A stretch of DNA of 64,000 nt from Nonomuraea jiangxiensis (GTDB lineage: Bacteria; Actinomycetota; Actinomycetes; Streptosporangiales; Streptosporangiaceae): positions 1-64,000 of the forward strand of contig NZ_FNDJ01000009.1 in the NCBI RefSeq assembly GCF_900099965.1, read 5' to 3'. Made by a program: the position numbers and the translations under genes. Shown one piece after another: positions 24,587-32,951 of this stretch (the stretch's first letter is position 1; the number at the start of each line of letters is the position of its first letter). Below the pieces are notes generated by a model. The model saw nothing but the letters and a program-made list of their open reading frames with translations, was not told the origin of the DNA and did not search any database.

Positions 24587-24973
24587 ATGCAGCTCTTCGT
24601 CAACCTGCCGGTCAAGGATCTGGACCGGTCAAAGCAGTTCTTCACCGACCTCGGCTTCACCCTCTTCGGCATGGCCGAGGGCATGGCGTCGGTGATCATC
24701 AGCGAGACTACGCAGGTCATGCTGTTGACCGAGCCGACGTTCGCCGGTTACGTCGCCAAGGAGATCTCCGACGCCACCAAGACCACCGAGGCGGTGCTGG
24801 TGCTCGGGGTGGAGAACCCGGCCCAGGTGGACGAGCTGGTGGACAAGGCGCTGGCCGCCGGTGCCACCCCGGCGGGCGTCAAGCAGGAGGACGGCGTCCG
24901 CTACCAGCGTGGTTTCGCCGACCTCGACGGGCACCACTGGGAGGCGCTGTGCCTGATCCAGCCCGCCGGATGA
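24587..24973 (+). CDS. VOC (glyoxalase/bleomycin-resistance fold) protein
   Basis: A 128-residue single vicinal-oxygen-chelate module beginning MQLFVNLPVKDLDRSKQFFTDLGFT. The C-terminal FADLDGHHWEAL carries the usual terminal Glu ligand. The normal first His is absent from the first strand, so metal binding is doubtful. Such proteins are often lactoylglutathione lyase-like or drug-binding. GGAAGG sits 10 nt before the ATG at 24587. Its last codons overlap the next gene in an ATGA junction, so it is translationally coupled to the alpha/beta-hydrolase. Substrate unknown. Confidence 0.85.
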   Translation: MQLFVNLPVKDLDRSKQFFTDLGFTLFGMAEGMASVIISETTQVMLLTEPTFAGYVAKEISDATKTTEAVLVLGVENPAQVDELVDKALAAGATPAGVKQEDGVRYQRGFADLDGHHWEALCLIQPAG

Positions 24974-25788
24974 GCCAGGCCGTGGAGGCTCCGGTCACGG
25001 GCAGGGTCACCTCGAAGGACGGCACCACGATCGTCTTCGACCGATACGGCGCGGGGCCGGCGATCGTGCTGGTCCACGGCGCGTTCACGGCCAGGGGGCA
25101 CGCCACCCTCGCGGGCGTGGCGACCGCCCTGGCGCCGTGGTTCGCGGTGTTCGACTACGACCGCAGGGGTCGCGGCGACAGCGGGGACACCGCTCCGTAC
25201 GCCGTCGAACGGGAGGTCGAGGACCTGGCCGCCGTCATCGAGGCGGCGGGCGGGACGGCGATGGTGTTCGGCGGCTCGTCGGGCGCGGCGCTGGCTCTGC
25301 GGGCGGCCGCCGGGAACCCGGCGGTGTCGAAGCTGGCGCTGTGGGAGCCGCCGTACCACGTGGACGACAGCGCCCCCACGCTGCCGCCGGACTTCGCGGA
25401 GCAGCTCGGCACGCTGGTCAGGACGGGCCGGCGGGGCGAGGCGGTGAGCCGGTTCATGGTGGAGGCGGCCGAGGCGCCGCCCGAGGCCGTCGCCGCGATG
25501 CGCGCGCAGCCGTCCTGGCCGCAGATGGAGGCGCTCGCGCACACCCTCGCCTACGAGGCCGCCGTGCTGGGGCCCGGCAACGCGCTGCCCACGCGGGTGC
25601 TGGCCGCCGTCGAACAGCCGACGCTCGTGCTCAACGGCGAGCACAGCGCCGGCTGGATGGCCAGTGCCGGGCTGGCGGTGGCGGCGGCGGTGCCCGGCAC
25701 GGTCCACCGGGTGCTGGAGGGCCAGGCGCACAACGTGGCGCCGGAGGCGCTGGTGCCCGAGCTGCTGGAGTTCTTCGTGGCGGGGTGA
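24970..25788 (+). CDS. Alpha/beta-fold hydrolase
   Basis: A 272-residue cytoplasmic hydrolase. VLVHGAFTARG (34-43) forms the oxyanion region, S103 in GGSSGA is the nucleophile (an atypical elbow with Gly-Gly before it), and LEGQAHNVAPEAL carries the catalytic His near residue 256. DYDRRGRGDSGDT is the usual loop after strand 4. The start overlaps the VOC stop by 4 nt, so the pair is an operon under a possible AraC control. Related proteins include esterases and small-molecule hydrolases; substrate unknown. Confidence 0.88.
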   Translation: MSQAVEAPVTGRVTSKDGTTIVFDRYGAGPAIVLVHGAFTARGHATLAGVATALAPWFAVFDYDRRGRGDSGDTAPYAVEREVEDLAAVIEAAGGTAMVFGGSSGAALALRAAAGNPAVSKLALWEPPYHVDDSAPTLPPDFAEQLGTLVRTGRRGEAVSRFMVEAAEAPPEAVAAMRAQPSWPQMEALAHTLAYEAAVLGPGNALPTRVLAAVEQPTLVLNGEHSAGWMASAGLAVAAAVPGTVHRVLEGQAHNVAPEALVPELLEFFVAG

Positions 25789-25836
25789 GGGCCGCCCGCG
25801 GGTGTGGGCTTTACGCGACGCGGCGGCCGGGTACCT

Positions 25837-25850
25837 ACCGAGCGCTCGGT
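25837..25850 (+). promoter_or_regulatory. TetR-like palindromic operator before the GH3 gene
   Basis: ACCGAGCGCTCGGT is a perfect 14-bp palindrome 20 nt upstream of the chosen GH3 start. It has the size and ACCG/CGGT ends of many TetR-family operators in actinomycetes. No TetR gene is adjacent; the nearest is at 30669. Confidence 0.6.
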
Positions 25851-25870
25851 CCAGCGGTGACACTGTGGTC

Positions 25871-28246
25871 GTGGACATCGACGAACTGCTGGGCCGGCTC
25901 GACCTCATCACCAAGATCCGCCTGCTCACCGGGGCCGACATGTGGTCGCTGCCGCCGCTGCCCGAGATCGGGCTGGACCGGCTGCTGATGAGCGACGGCC
26001 CGATCGGCGTACGCGGTGAGCAGTGGGCCGCCACCGACCCGTCGATCGCCCTGCCGAGCCCGACGGCCCTGGCCGCGAGCTGGGACGTCGACCTCGTACG
26101 GCGGGCGGGGCGGCTGCTGGCCGGGGAGGCGCGGCGCAAGGGCGTGCACGTCCTGCTCGCGCCCACCCTCAACCTGCATCGCAGCCCGCTGGGCGGCCGG
26201 CACTTCGAGTGCTTCTCGGAGGACCCGTACCTGGCGGGCGAGATCGGCGCCGCCTACGTCGAGGGCGTCCAGGAGGGCGGCGTCGCCACCACGCCCAAGC
26301 ACTTCGTGGCCAACGACTTCGAGACCGACCGCTTCACCGTGGACGTGCGGGTGAGCGAGCAGGCGCTGCGCGAGGTGTACCTGCGGCCGTTCGAGCGTGT
26401 GGTGGAGGCGGGCGCGTGGGGTCTCATGACCGCCTACAACGCGGTGAACGGCACCACCATGACCGAGCACGCCGACCTGGTGAACGGGGTGCTGAAGGAC
26501 GAGTGGGGCTTCGACGGGCTGGTCGTGTCCGACTGGACCGCGGTGCGCACGACCGAGGCCGCCGCCCTGGGCGGGACGGACGTGGCCATGCCGGGGCCGT
26601 TCGGGCCGTGGGGCGAGCGGCTGGTGGCGGCCGTGCGGGCGGGGCGCGTACCGGAGTCCGCGATCGACGACCGGGTGCGCCGCATCCTGCGGCTGGCGGC
26701 GCGGGTGGGCGCCCTGCGCGACCCCGGGCTCTCTCCCGCGGACCCCGGCTGCTCGATCGACGGGGTGGCGCTGGCGCGTGAGGCGGCCGGGCGGGGGTTC
26801 ACGCTGCTCACCAACGACGGGATATTGCCGTTCGACGGGGTGCGGACGCTCGCCGTGATCGGCCCGGCCGCCGCCGAGGCGCGGATCATGGGCGGCGGCA
26901 GCGCGCAGGTCTTCCCGGAGCGCGTCGTCTCGCCCCTGGCGGGCCTGGCGGCCAGGGCCGAGGTCCGGTACGCGCTCGGCGCCGATCCCCGCCTGCGCCT
27001 GTCACCACTGCCCGGCCCCGCCCGGGCCGTGTTCCTGGACGCGGAGGGCGGCGTGCTGGCCGAGCACCCGCTGCCCACGGCCGAGGCGCGCTGGCTCGGC
27101 GGGCTGCCGTCCGGCGTGGACGCGGGCCGGCTGGCGGCGGTGCGGCTGCTGAGCGCGTACGTGGCGGAGGTCTCCGGCGAGCACCTACTGTCGGTGGCCG
27201 GGGCGGGCGCCTACGCCGTCACCGTCAACGGCGAGGCCGTCTTCGACGGGGTGATCGAACCGCCCTCCGGCGACCCCGGTCTGGCCTTCCTGACACCGCC
27301 CGAGCGGCGGGTGAGCGTGCCCATGGCGGCCGGGCAGCGGTACGAGGTGGCGGTGACGCATCCGGCGGGCACGTTCGGCGGGCTGGCGTTCGTCTCCTTC
27401 ACGCTCGGCCACGCCGCCCCGGCCGCCGGCGCGGAGGAGCTGCTGGCCGAGGCCGTACGGGTGGCGGCGGAGTGCGACGTGGCGGTGGTCGTGGCCGGGA
27501 CCACGCGCGAGGTGGAGAGCGAGGGCCTCGACCGTGCCGATCTGGCGCTGCCGGGCCGGCAGGACGAGCTCGTACGCGCGGTCGCCGCCACCAACCCGCG
27601 GACCGTGGTCGTGGTCAACGCGGGCTCGCCGGTGGAGATGCCGTGGCTGGCGGACGTGGCGGCCGTGCTGCTCACCTGGTTCCCCGGGCAGGAGGCGGGG
27701 GCGGCGCTGGCCGACGTGCTGTTCGGGGACGCCGAGCCGGGCGGGCGGCTGCCGACGACCTGGCCCCGGCGGCTGGCGGACGCACCGGTGGCCGAGGTGC
27801 GGCCGGTGGACGGGGTGGTGGCGTACGAGGAGGGGGTGTTCGTCGGCTACCGGGCGTGGCAGCGGTCGGGCCGCGTGCCCGCGTTCTGGTTCGGGCACGG
27901 GCTGGGCTACACGACCTGGTCGTACGACTCCATCGCGGCCGAGCGGACCGGCGGCCCGGTCGAGGCCACCTTCACTGTGACGGTGACTGTGGCGGTGACG
28001 AACACCGGGACGCGGCCGGGCCGGGAGGTCGTGCAGATCTACGTGTCCAACGCGGCCGGGCGCAGGCTGGCCGGTTTCGACGTGGTCGAGGCCGCCTCGG
28101 GAGAGACGGTGCTCACGACGATCTTCCTGCGGGAGCGGGCCTTCCAGGTCTGGGCGGGCGGCTGGCGCACGGTCGAGGGCGAGCACACGATCGAGGCGGC
28201 ACACCACGTCGCCGATCCGCGACTGTCGGTCACCATGAAGATCTGA
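25871..28246 (+). CDS. Glycoside hydrolase family 3 beta-glucosidase-like, with PA14-like insert
   Basis: A 791-residue enzyme without a signal peptide, so intracellular. The TIM-barrel domain (1-290) has the family sequence ECFSEDPYLAGEIGAAYVEGVQEGGVATTPKHFVAND and the nucleophile D221 in LVVSDWTAV. The alpha/beta sandwich follows (FTLLTNDGILPF, TREVESEGLDRADLALPGRQDELV). An insert around 375-515 with ARAVFLDAEGGVLAEHPL and GAGAYAVTVNGEAVFDG looks like a PA14 carbohydrate-binding module, as in yeast-type BglI enzymes. The C-terminus is a fibronectin-III-like domain. GTG at 25865 is a near-equal start. It probably hydrolyses imported beta-glucosides. Confidence 0.92.
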   Translation: MDIDELLGRLDLITKIRLLTGADMWSLPPLPEIGLDRLLMSDGPIGVRGEQWAATDPSIALPSPTALAASWDVDLVRRAGRLLAGEARRKGVHVLLAPTLNLHRSPLGGRHFECFSEDPYLAGEIGAAYVEGVQEGGVATTPKHFVANDFETDRFTVDVRVSEQALREVYLRPFERVVEAGAWGLMTAYNAVNGTTMTEHADLVNGVLKDEWGFDGLVVSDWTAVRTTEAAALGGTDVAMPGPFGPWGERLVAAVRAGRVPESAIDDRVRRILRLAARVGALRDPGLSPADPGCSIDGVALAREAAGRGFTLLTNDGILPFDGVRTLAVIGPAAAEARIMGGGSAQVFPERVVSPLAGLAARAEVRYALGADPRLRLSPLPGPARAVFLDAEGGVLAEHPLPTAEARWLGGLPSGVDAGRLAAVRLLSAYVAEVSGEHLLSVAGAGAYAVTVNGEAVFDGVIEPPSGDPGLAFLTPPERRVSVPMAAGQRYEVAVTHPAGTFGGLAFVSFTLGHAAPAAGAEELLAEAVRVAAECDVAVVVAGTTREVESEGLDRADLALPGRQDELVRAVAATNPRTVVVVNAGSPVEMPWLADVAAVLLTWFPGQEAGAALADVLFGDAEPGGRLPTTWPRRLADAPVAEVRPVDGVVAYEEGVFVGYRAWQRSGRVPAFWFGHGLGYTTWSYDSIAAERTGGPVEATFTVTVTVAVTNTGTRPGREVVQIYVSNAAGRRLAGFDVVEAASGETVLTTIFLRERAFQVWAGGWRTVEGEHTIEAAHHVADPRLSVTMKI

Positions 28247-28295
28247 TTCCCGAAAATCGGCGGGCCGCGTTTTCGTTCCCGCACTGGTTGGTTTG

Positions 28296-28301
28296 TATTC
28301 T
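28296..28301 (+). promoter_or_regulatory. Candidate leaderless -10 box for DUF4191
   Basis: TATTCT ends 7 nt before the ATG at 28309 in an unusually AT-rich gap, with no ribosome site. Confidence 0.45.
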
Positions 28302-28308
28302 TCTGAGC

Positions 28309-28989
28309 ATGGCAAAGTCCGAGGATTCAGAGAAGCCGGGGCGCATCAAACAGCTCCGCATGATCGCGCAGATCATCAAGCAGGCCAACCCCAAGGGGAT
28401 GCCGATCGTTTTCCTTTCGGCGGTCGGCACGCTGGCTGTGGTCGTCGTGATCGGTCTGGTCACGGGCTATTTGTGGTATTCGGTGTTCATCGGCGTGCTG
28501 GCGGCGCTGACCGTCGGGCTCGTGGTGTTCGGGCAGCTGGCGCAGCGGGCCCAATACTCGATCCTGCACGGCCAGATGGGCGCCGCGGCGGCGGTGCTGC
28601 AGGGCATGCGCGGCAACTGGCAGGTCACCCCGGCGATCGCGGTCAACCGTGACCAGGACCTGATCCACCTGGTGGTCGGTTATCCGGGCGTGGTGCTGGT
28701 CTCCGAGGGGCCCGGCAGTCGGGTGGGGCGGATGCTGGCCGCCGAGAAGAAGCGGGTGGCCCGGGTGGCGCTGGGCATCGAGATCTACGACATCCAGTGC
28801 GGTGACGGCGAGGGGCAGGTGCCGCTCGGCAAGCTGCAGCGCCACATCATGAAGCTGCCGCGCAACCTGAAGAAGCCCTCGGTCAACGAGGTGAAGGACC
28901 GGCTGCGCTCGCTGCCGAAGAACCTGCCGGTGCCCAAGGGCCCGATGCCCAAGGGCATGCGCATGCCGCGCGGCCCGAAGATGCGCTAG
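28309..28989 (+). CDS. DUF4191 family membrane protein
   Basis: A 226-residue actinobacterial protein (Rv2219 family). After a charged 30-residue N-terminus, two hydrophobic helices lie at about 33-53 and 56-78 (GMPIVFLSAVGTLAVVVVIG and YSVFIGVLAALTVGLVVF). The cytoplasmic remainder is basic and ends in a Pro/Lys/Met-rich tail (KNLPVPKGPMPKGMRMPRGPKMR). Function unknown. Its position between lipA and the RDD gene is conserved, though here three accessory genes separate it from RDD. It overlaps the downstream methyltransferase by 1 nt (TAGTG). Confidence 0.88.
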   Translation: MAKSEDSEKPGRIKQLRMIAQIIKQANPKGMPIVFLSAVGTLAVVVVIGLVTGYLWYSVFIGVLAALTVGLVVFGQLAQRAQYSILHGQMGAAAAVLQGMRGNWQVTPAIAVNRDQDLIHLVVGYPGVVLVSEGPGSRVGRMLAAEKKRVARVALGIEIYDIQCGDGEGQVPLGKLQRHIMKLPRNLKKPSVNEVKDRLRSLPKNLPVPKGPMPKGMRMPRGPKMR

Positions 28990-29753
28990 TGCCGTCCACC
29001 TCCTCCCGGGCCAACCGGGGCTGGTGGGACGGCAACGCCGACGACTACCAGGTCGAGCATGGCGAGTTCCTGCGGGACAGCGGGTTCGTGTGGGGTCCTG
29101 AGGGCCTCGACGAGGCCGAGGCGCACCTCCTCGGGGAGGTGCGCGGGCGGCGCGTGCTGGAGATCGGCTGCGGCGCGGCGCAGTGCGCGCGGTGGCTGGT
29201 GACGCGGGGGGCGCAGGTCGCCGCGTTCGACCTGTCTTACCGGCAGCTGCGCCACTCTCAGCGCATCGACCTCGACACGGGTTCGCACGTCCCCGTGATG
29301 CAGGCCGACGCCGAGGCGCTGCCGTTCGCCGCCGACGCCTTCGACCTGGCCTGCTCGGCGTACGGGGCGCTGCCGTTCGTGGCCGATCCGCAGGCCGTCT
29401 TCCGGGAGGTGCGCCGGGTACTCAGGCCGGGCGGGCGGTTCGTGTTCTCGGTGAGCCATCCCGTCCGGTGGGCGTTCCCGGACGACCCGGGGCCGCGCGG
29501 GCTGACCTCCGACCGGTCCTACTTCGACCGGACCCCGTACGTGGAGCGCGACGAGCGCGGCACGCCGACGTACGTGGAGCACCACCACACGCTGGGCGAC
29601 TGGGTCACCCTGCTGGTCGCCGCCGGGCTCACCGTCACCGGGCTGGTGGAGCCGGAGTGGCCGGAGGGGCACGAGCGGGTGTGGGGCGGCTGGAGCCCGC
29701 TACGCGGCCGGCACCTGCCGGGCACGGCCATCTTCAGCTGCGCGAATATCTAG
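28989..29753 (+). CDS. Class I SAM-dependent methyltransferase
   Basis: A 254-residue cytoplasmic methyltransferase. The SAM-binding motif VLEIGCGAAQCARWL is at about 56-70, an acidic strand AAFDLSYRQL follows, then QADAEALPFAADAFDLACS and the post-motif LRPGGRFVFSVSHPVRW. The GTG start overlaps the DUF4191 stop, so the two are co-translated; this pairing occurs in other actinomycetes. The 3' end overlaps the convergent GH-A gene by 20 nt. Substrate is not evident. Confidence 0.9.
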   Translation: MPSTSSRANRGWWDGNADDYQVEHGEFLRDSGFVWGPEGLDEAEAHLLGEVRGRRVLEIGCGAAQCARWLVTRGAQVAAFDLSYRQLRHSQRIDLDTGSHVPVMQADAEALPFAADAFDLACSAYGALPFVADPQAVFREVRRVLRPGGRFVFSVSHPVRWAFPDDPGPRGLTSDRSYFDRTPYVERDERGTPTYVEHHHTLGDWVTLLVAAGLTVTGLVEPEWPEGHERVWGGWSPLRGRHLPGTAIFSCANI

Positions 29754-30672
29754 CGGCCATGGTGTGGAAGATTTCCCTGGGCTCCCACCTCGTCTCGTCG
29801 AGCAGCCGTACGACGCCGTACGAGCCGAGGTCGGACTCCCCGGTCACGTGATATCCGGCGAAGGTGAACCACAGGGCGGTCTCCACGCCCTCGCGCTCGA
29901 AGATGTCCATCAACTCGGTGAAATAGCGGACCTGCTCGCCCTCGTCGCGCACCGCGCCCTCGGGCACCATCCACGCCGCGCCGCCCCGCCCCCCCGCCCC
30001 GGTGTAGGGGCAGGTGCCGAACTCGGTCACCGCGACCGGCTTGCCGTGCTTGAAGTGGGCGCGCAGCTCGTCCACGAAGGTGTGGGCGTTGTAGGAGGCG
30101 CGGTAGGCGTCCACGCCCGCCACGTCGAAGGGGGCCCACTCGACCGGCTCCCACGGCCCGGCGGCGTAGGTCACCCGGCCGCCGAACAGCGGCCGCACGC
30201 TCTCCACCACCCGCGCCAGGTAGTCGTTGAAGCGCGGCATGACCTGCGCCTGGGACGTCCACCAGGCGACGTCGCCGTTCATCATCGCGTCGAGCCGCTG
30301 CCGGTAGTCGGCGCCCTCGAAGAATCCGTGGCCGAAGGCGGAGATCTCGCATCCGGTGACCAGCACGACCTCGGCGCCGGTGCGGCGCAGGGTCTCGGCG
30401 CGCCCGGCCGCGTCGGTGAAGAGGCCGAGCATCTCGTCCTGGGTGAGGTCCACGGGGAACGGCGCGAACCACACCTCCAGGCCCGCGGCCGCCGCCCGCT
30501 CCGCCGCCACGCTCAGCCGCCCGGGGTCGGTGCCGGAGACCCGTACGACGTCGCAGTGCAGGTCGTCGGCGATCACCCGCATCTCACGGGCGACGACGTC
30601 GGGGTCGAACACCTTCCTGGTGTTGTCGTCACCCGGCAGAAACCCCGTGTCGTAGTTGATCCCTTTTTTCAC
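29734..30672 (-). CDS. GH-A clan TIM-barrel protein (cellulase-like)
   Basis: A 312-residue protein from GTG at 30670-30672 (MKKGINYDTGF), preceded by GGAG 7 nt upstream. It reads as one beta/alpha barrel: E109 in LVTGCEISAFG sits where clan-A glycosidases place the acid/base and E217 in VAVTEFGTCPY where they place the nucleophile. Relatives in Streptomyces are often labelled abortive infection protein, a name I see no support for. There is no signal peptide, so it may act on imported or internal glycans. The start overlaps the upstream TetR stop by 4 nt, making a two-gene operon. The natural substrate is unknown. Confidence 0.75.
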   Translation of the reverse strand: MKKGINYDTGFLPGDDNTRKVFDPDVVAREMRVIADDLHCDVVRVSGTDPGRLSVAAERAAAAGLEVWFAPFPVDLTQDEMLGLFTDAAGRAETLRRTGAEVVLVTGCEISAFGHGFFEGADYRQRLDAMMNGDVAWWTSQAQVMPRFNDYLARVVESVRPLFGGRVTYAAGPWEPVEWAPFDVAGVDAYRASYNAHTFVDELRAHFKHGKPVAVTEFGTCPYTGAGGRGGAAWMVPEGAVRDEGEQVRYFTELMDIFEREGVETALWFTFAGYHVTGESDLGSYGVVRLLDETRWEPREIFHTMAARYSRS

Positions 30673-31283
30673 GATTTTTCTCCTTTTATCGATGAAAAGC
30701 CGTGTTCGAGGAGGTCGAAGGCCAGCTCCACCTCTTCCGCCAGGCTCCGCCCCGCCTCCGCCGGCGGCACTCCCGTGGCCAGCCGCTGGAAGAACGCCTC
30801 CTGCAACGTGGTGATGGCGGCGGTGATCTGCGCGGCCATGAGCTGGGCGGTCAGCCCGGGGTGAACGTCCTGCAGCGCGGCGGCGAGCTCGTAGCGCTGC
30901 CCCGCGTGCGCCTGCTGGACCCCCGCCAGCAGCGCCGGACTGGCCGAGATCACCCGGACCCTGGTGAGCATGCCCTCGACGTCCAGGTCCCCGGCGCCCT
31001 GCGCGCCCATCGCCCGGTAGTGCTCGCGCAGCGCGTCGAGCGGCGTCTGCCCGTCCCGGCGCCCGGCCACGACGGCGGCCGTGTCGTCCGCGACCCCGTC
31101 GAGGGCCAGGCACTCCTTGGTCGGGAAGTAGGTGAACAGCGTCACCTTGGCGACCCCGGCCGCCTCGGCGATCTCGTTCACGGTCACGGCGTCGTAGCCG
31201 CGCTCGTCGAACAGCCGCAGCGCCACCTCGGAGATCCGCCGCCGCGTCTGCTCCTTCTTGCGTTCCCTGAGCCCCGCCATCAT
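30669..31283 (-). CDS. TetR/AcrR family regulator
   Basis: A 204-residue regulator from ATG at 31281-31283 (MMAGLRERKKEQTRRRISEVALRLF). The helix-turn-helix occupies residues about 10-57 (YDAVTVNEIAEAAGVAKVTLFTYFPTKE). The C-terminal ligand domain is unlike named families. It is the promoter-proximal gene of an operon with the GH-A protein (GTGA overlap), so it probably represses itself and that enzyme through the large dyad at 31295-31332. The signal may be a sugar or glycoside; inference from context only. Confidence 0.92.
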   Translation of the reverse strand: MMAGLRERKKEQTRRRISEVALRLFDERGYDAVTVNEIAEAAGVAKVTLFTYFPTKECLALDGVADDTAAVVAGRRDGQTPLDALREHYRAMGAQGAGDLDVEGMLTRVRVISASPALLAGVQQAHAGQRYELAAALQDVHPGLTAQLMAAQITAAITTLQEAFFQRLATGVPPAEAGRSLAEEVELAFDLLEHGFSSIKGEKS

Positions 31284-31294
31284 GCGGACAGCAT

Positions 31295-31332
31295 AAACCG
31301 TACCGGGTTCGATTTTGAACCCGGTACGGTTT
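31295..31332 (-). promoter_or_regulatory. Perfect 16-bp-arm inverted repeat: TetR operator and/or terminator
   Basis: AAACCGTACCGGGTTC (31295-31310) is perfectly inverted at 31317-31332 around GATTTT. It lies 11 nt before the TetR start and 10 nt after the RDD stop. Each arm contains AACC-N6-GGTT, so it may hold two TetR half-sites. As RNA it would form a very stable hairpin followed by T-runs on both strands, so it could also end RDD transcription. Confidence 0.75.
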
Positions 31333-31342
31333 TTTTCTTGGA

Positions 31343-31804
31343 CTACATGCGGACGACCATCGTGTTGGAGACGCGGTCGTGAACCCCCCGCTGGTCGCGA
31401 TCGAAGATCAGCGCCGGCACGGCCAGGCACAGCAGCACGGTACGCACCAGCACGGGCAGCAGCCGCGGGCTGCCGCCGTCCATCGCCGCGACCCTGATCC
31501 CCATCAGCCGGTGCCCGAACGTCTGGCCCATGAACCCGACCAGGACCACGTACTGCAGCGCGAAGATGAGGACCGGCGCCCAGGGCGCCTCGGCCGGGTT
31601 GAGCCTGAGCAGCAACTGCGCGATGGCCCAGGTGCAGATCATCCAGTCGATGACCAGTGCGCCGATCCTGCGCCCCCACCGGGCGATCGACCCGCTGCCC
31701 TCCTGGGGCAGCCCGAGGCGCTCACCGGGGTATCCGAGATCGACCCCGGCGGAGCGGACCCCGCCGAGCCACGTCTGCGTCCACCGGGGTTCTTTGCTGC
31801 TCAT
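31343..31804 (-). CDS. RDD family membrane protein
   Basis: A 153-residue protein. The RDD domain begins near residue 40 with ARWGRRIGALVIDWMICTW and has three hydrophobic segments (47-65, 76-95, 115-135), with the closing RDQRGVHDRVSNTMVV typical of the family. Its role is unknown; some RDD proteins have been linked to transport. The small N-terminal part (1-38) is hydrophilic. Its position next to glnA1 is conserved in actinobacteria (Rv2219A). It diverges from the membrane protein gene at 31881. Confidence 0.92.
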   Translation of the reverse strand: MSSKEPRWTQTWLGGVRSAGVDLGYPGERLGLPQEGSGSIARWGRRIGALVIDWMICTWAIAQLLLRLNPAEAPWAPVLIFALQYVVLVGFMGQTFGHRLMGIRVAAMDGGSPRLLPVLVRTVLLCLAVPALIFDRDQRGVHDRVSNTMVVRM

Positions 31805-31880
31805 GCCTCCACGGTAGCCGCCCCCTACGCCGGTCCCGATCGTGACCCAACCGAGTCACGGCATCGCCAGGATGTACGCC

Positions 31881-32945
31881 ATGCCACACGGGGATGACCT
31901 TGATGCGCGCTTCAACGAGCTGGTCGCGCAGATCGACACCGAGGAACAACGCAAGATGCGGGCCGCGGCGAAAAGAGGGGCCAAGGAGCGCGACAGCGGC
32001 GGCGAATTCGGCGTGTCCCCCGGACGGCATCCGGGCGTGGCCGACCCCTACCGGAGACCGCGCCGTGCGGGGCGCGCCTGGTTGGCGATGGCCGGGATCA
32101 CGATCATGATCGCCGCCGCGGGCCTGGTCGTCATGTACCGGCCCGACCTGCTCGCCCCCATGGGCCCCGTGCCCGAGGAGACGATGCCGGTCATGGGCGC
32201 TCCCCTGCCCGACGAGCCGGAGCCCACGGAGGCCGCCGCCGCGACGGCGGACCCGGCCGCGGGACCCTTCGCGGGGTCCCCGGCGGAGGACTGGGCGGAG
32301 GGCGCCGACGGTTTCGTCATCCCCAAGGCCAAGGCGCTCGGCGGATTGTCGAAGAAGGACGTGGCCAAGGGACTGGAACGGACGCGCGAGCTGCTGGCCG
32401 CCGCCTACCTCGACAAGAAGACGCTGCTGGGCGGCAAGCCGGACGCCTTCTACCGTCTGCTCCACCCTGACCAGCGCCGCTGGTTCCGCGACGGGCTGGA
32501 CGACAAGAAGGATTCCACCCGTTCCATGGTGAACAGCTTCGCTCCGAAGACGGCCGAGCTCGCCACCGGCGTGATCAAGGTCAAGGGCCGCGCCACGCTG
32601 GGCACGTTCAAGGACAAGTACGGAACGCGCGGCGTCAAGGTGATGCTGAACCACGTGATCGTCTACGCGGTCCAGCGGCCGGGCCAGCCCCGCACCGCCA
32701 CCAGGGTGGCCACGCACGCCGTCAACGAGGTGTGGATCTACGACGACGACGACGGGGTCACGACCTGGGTGTGGGAGTTCGGCGCAAGCGCGACTCCCGC
32801 CCGCTGCGACGTCCCGGACGGCTTCATCCACCCTGTCTACGAGGACTCACCGCAGGACAAGGTGGGCCCCACCGGCATTCCCGTGGACCCCTACGACCTG
32901 GACGCCAAGGAGCCGGACGGCTGCCAGGCGGCCCAGGAGACCTGA
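31881..32945 (+). CDS. Single-pass membrane protein of unknown function
   Basis: A 354-residue protein I do not recognise. Residues 1-65 are charged and cytoplasmic, 67-85 (AWLAMAGITIMIAAAGLVV) form one membrane helix, 90-140 are a Pro/Glu/Ala stalk, and about 145-354 are an outer domain with many Lys and Asp, including LHPDQRRWFRDGL and YEDSPQDKVGPTGIPVDPYDLDAKEP. The ATG at 31881 is preceded by AGGA 8 nt upstream; an earlier ATG at 31872 is possible. The gene ends 95 nt before glnA1, and its stop nearly touches the GlnR boxes. Confidence 0.72.
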   Translation: MPHGDDLDARFNELVAQIDTEEQRKMRAAAKRGAKERDSGGEFGVSPGRHPGVADPYRRPRRAGRAWLAMAGITIMIAAAGLVVMYRPDLLAPMGPVPEETMPVMGAPLPDEPEPTEAAAATADPAAGPFAGSPAEDWAEGADGFVIPKAKALGGLSKKDVAKGLERTRELLAAAYLDKKTLLGGKPDAFYRLLHPDQRRWFRDGLDDKKDSTRSMVNSFAPKTAELATGVIKVKGRATLGTFKDKYGTRGVKVMLNHVIVYAVQRPGQPRTATRVATHAVNEVWIYDDDDGVTTWVWEFGASATPARCDVPDGFIHPVYEDSPQDKVGPTGIPVDPYDLDAKEPDGCQAAQET

Positions 32946-32951
32946 TGCCGT

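Noticed and set aside
29734..30672. Phage-defence (abortive infection) gene
   Set aside because: The name circulates for this family, but the sequence shows a glycosidase-like barrel and no defence neighbours are present.
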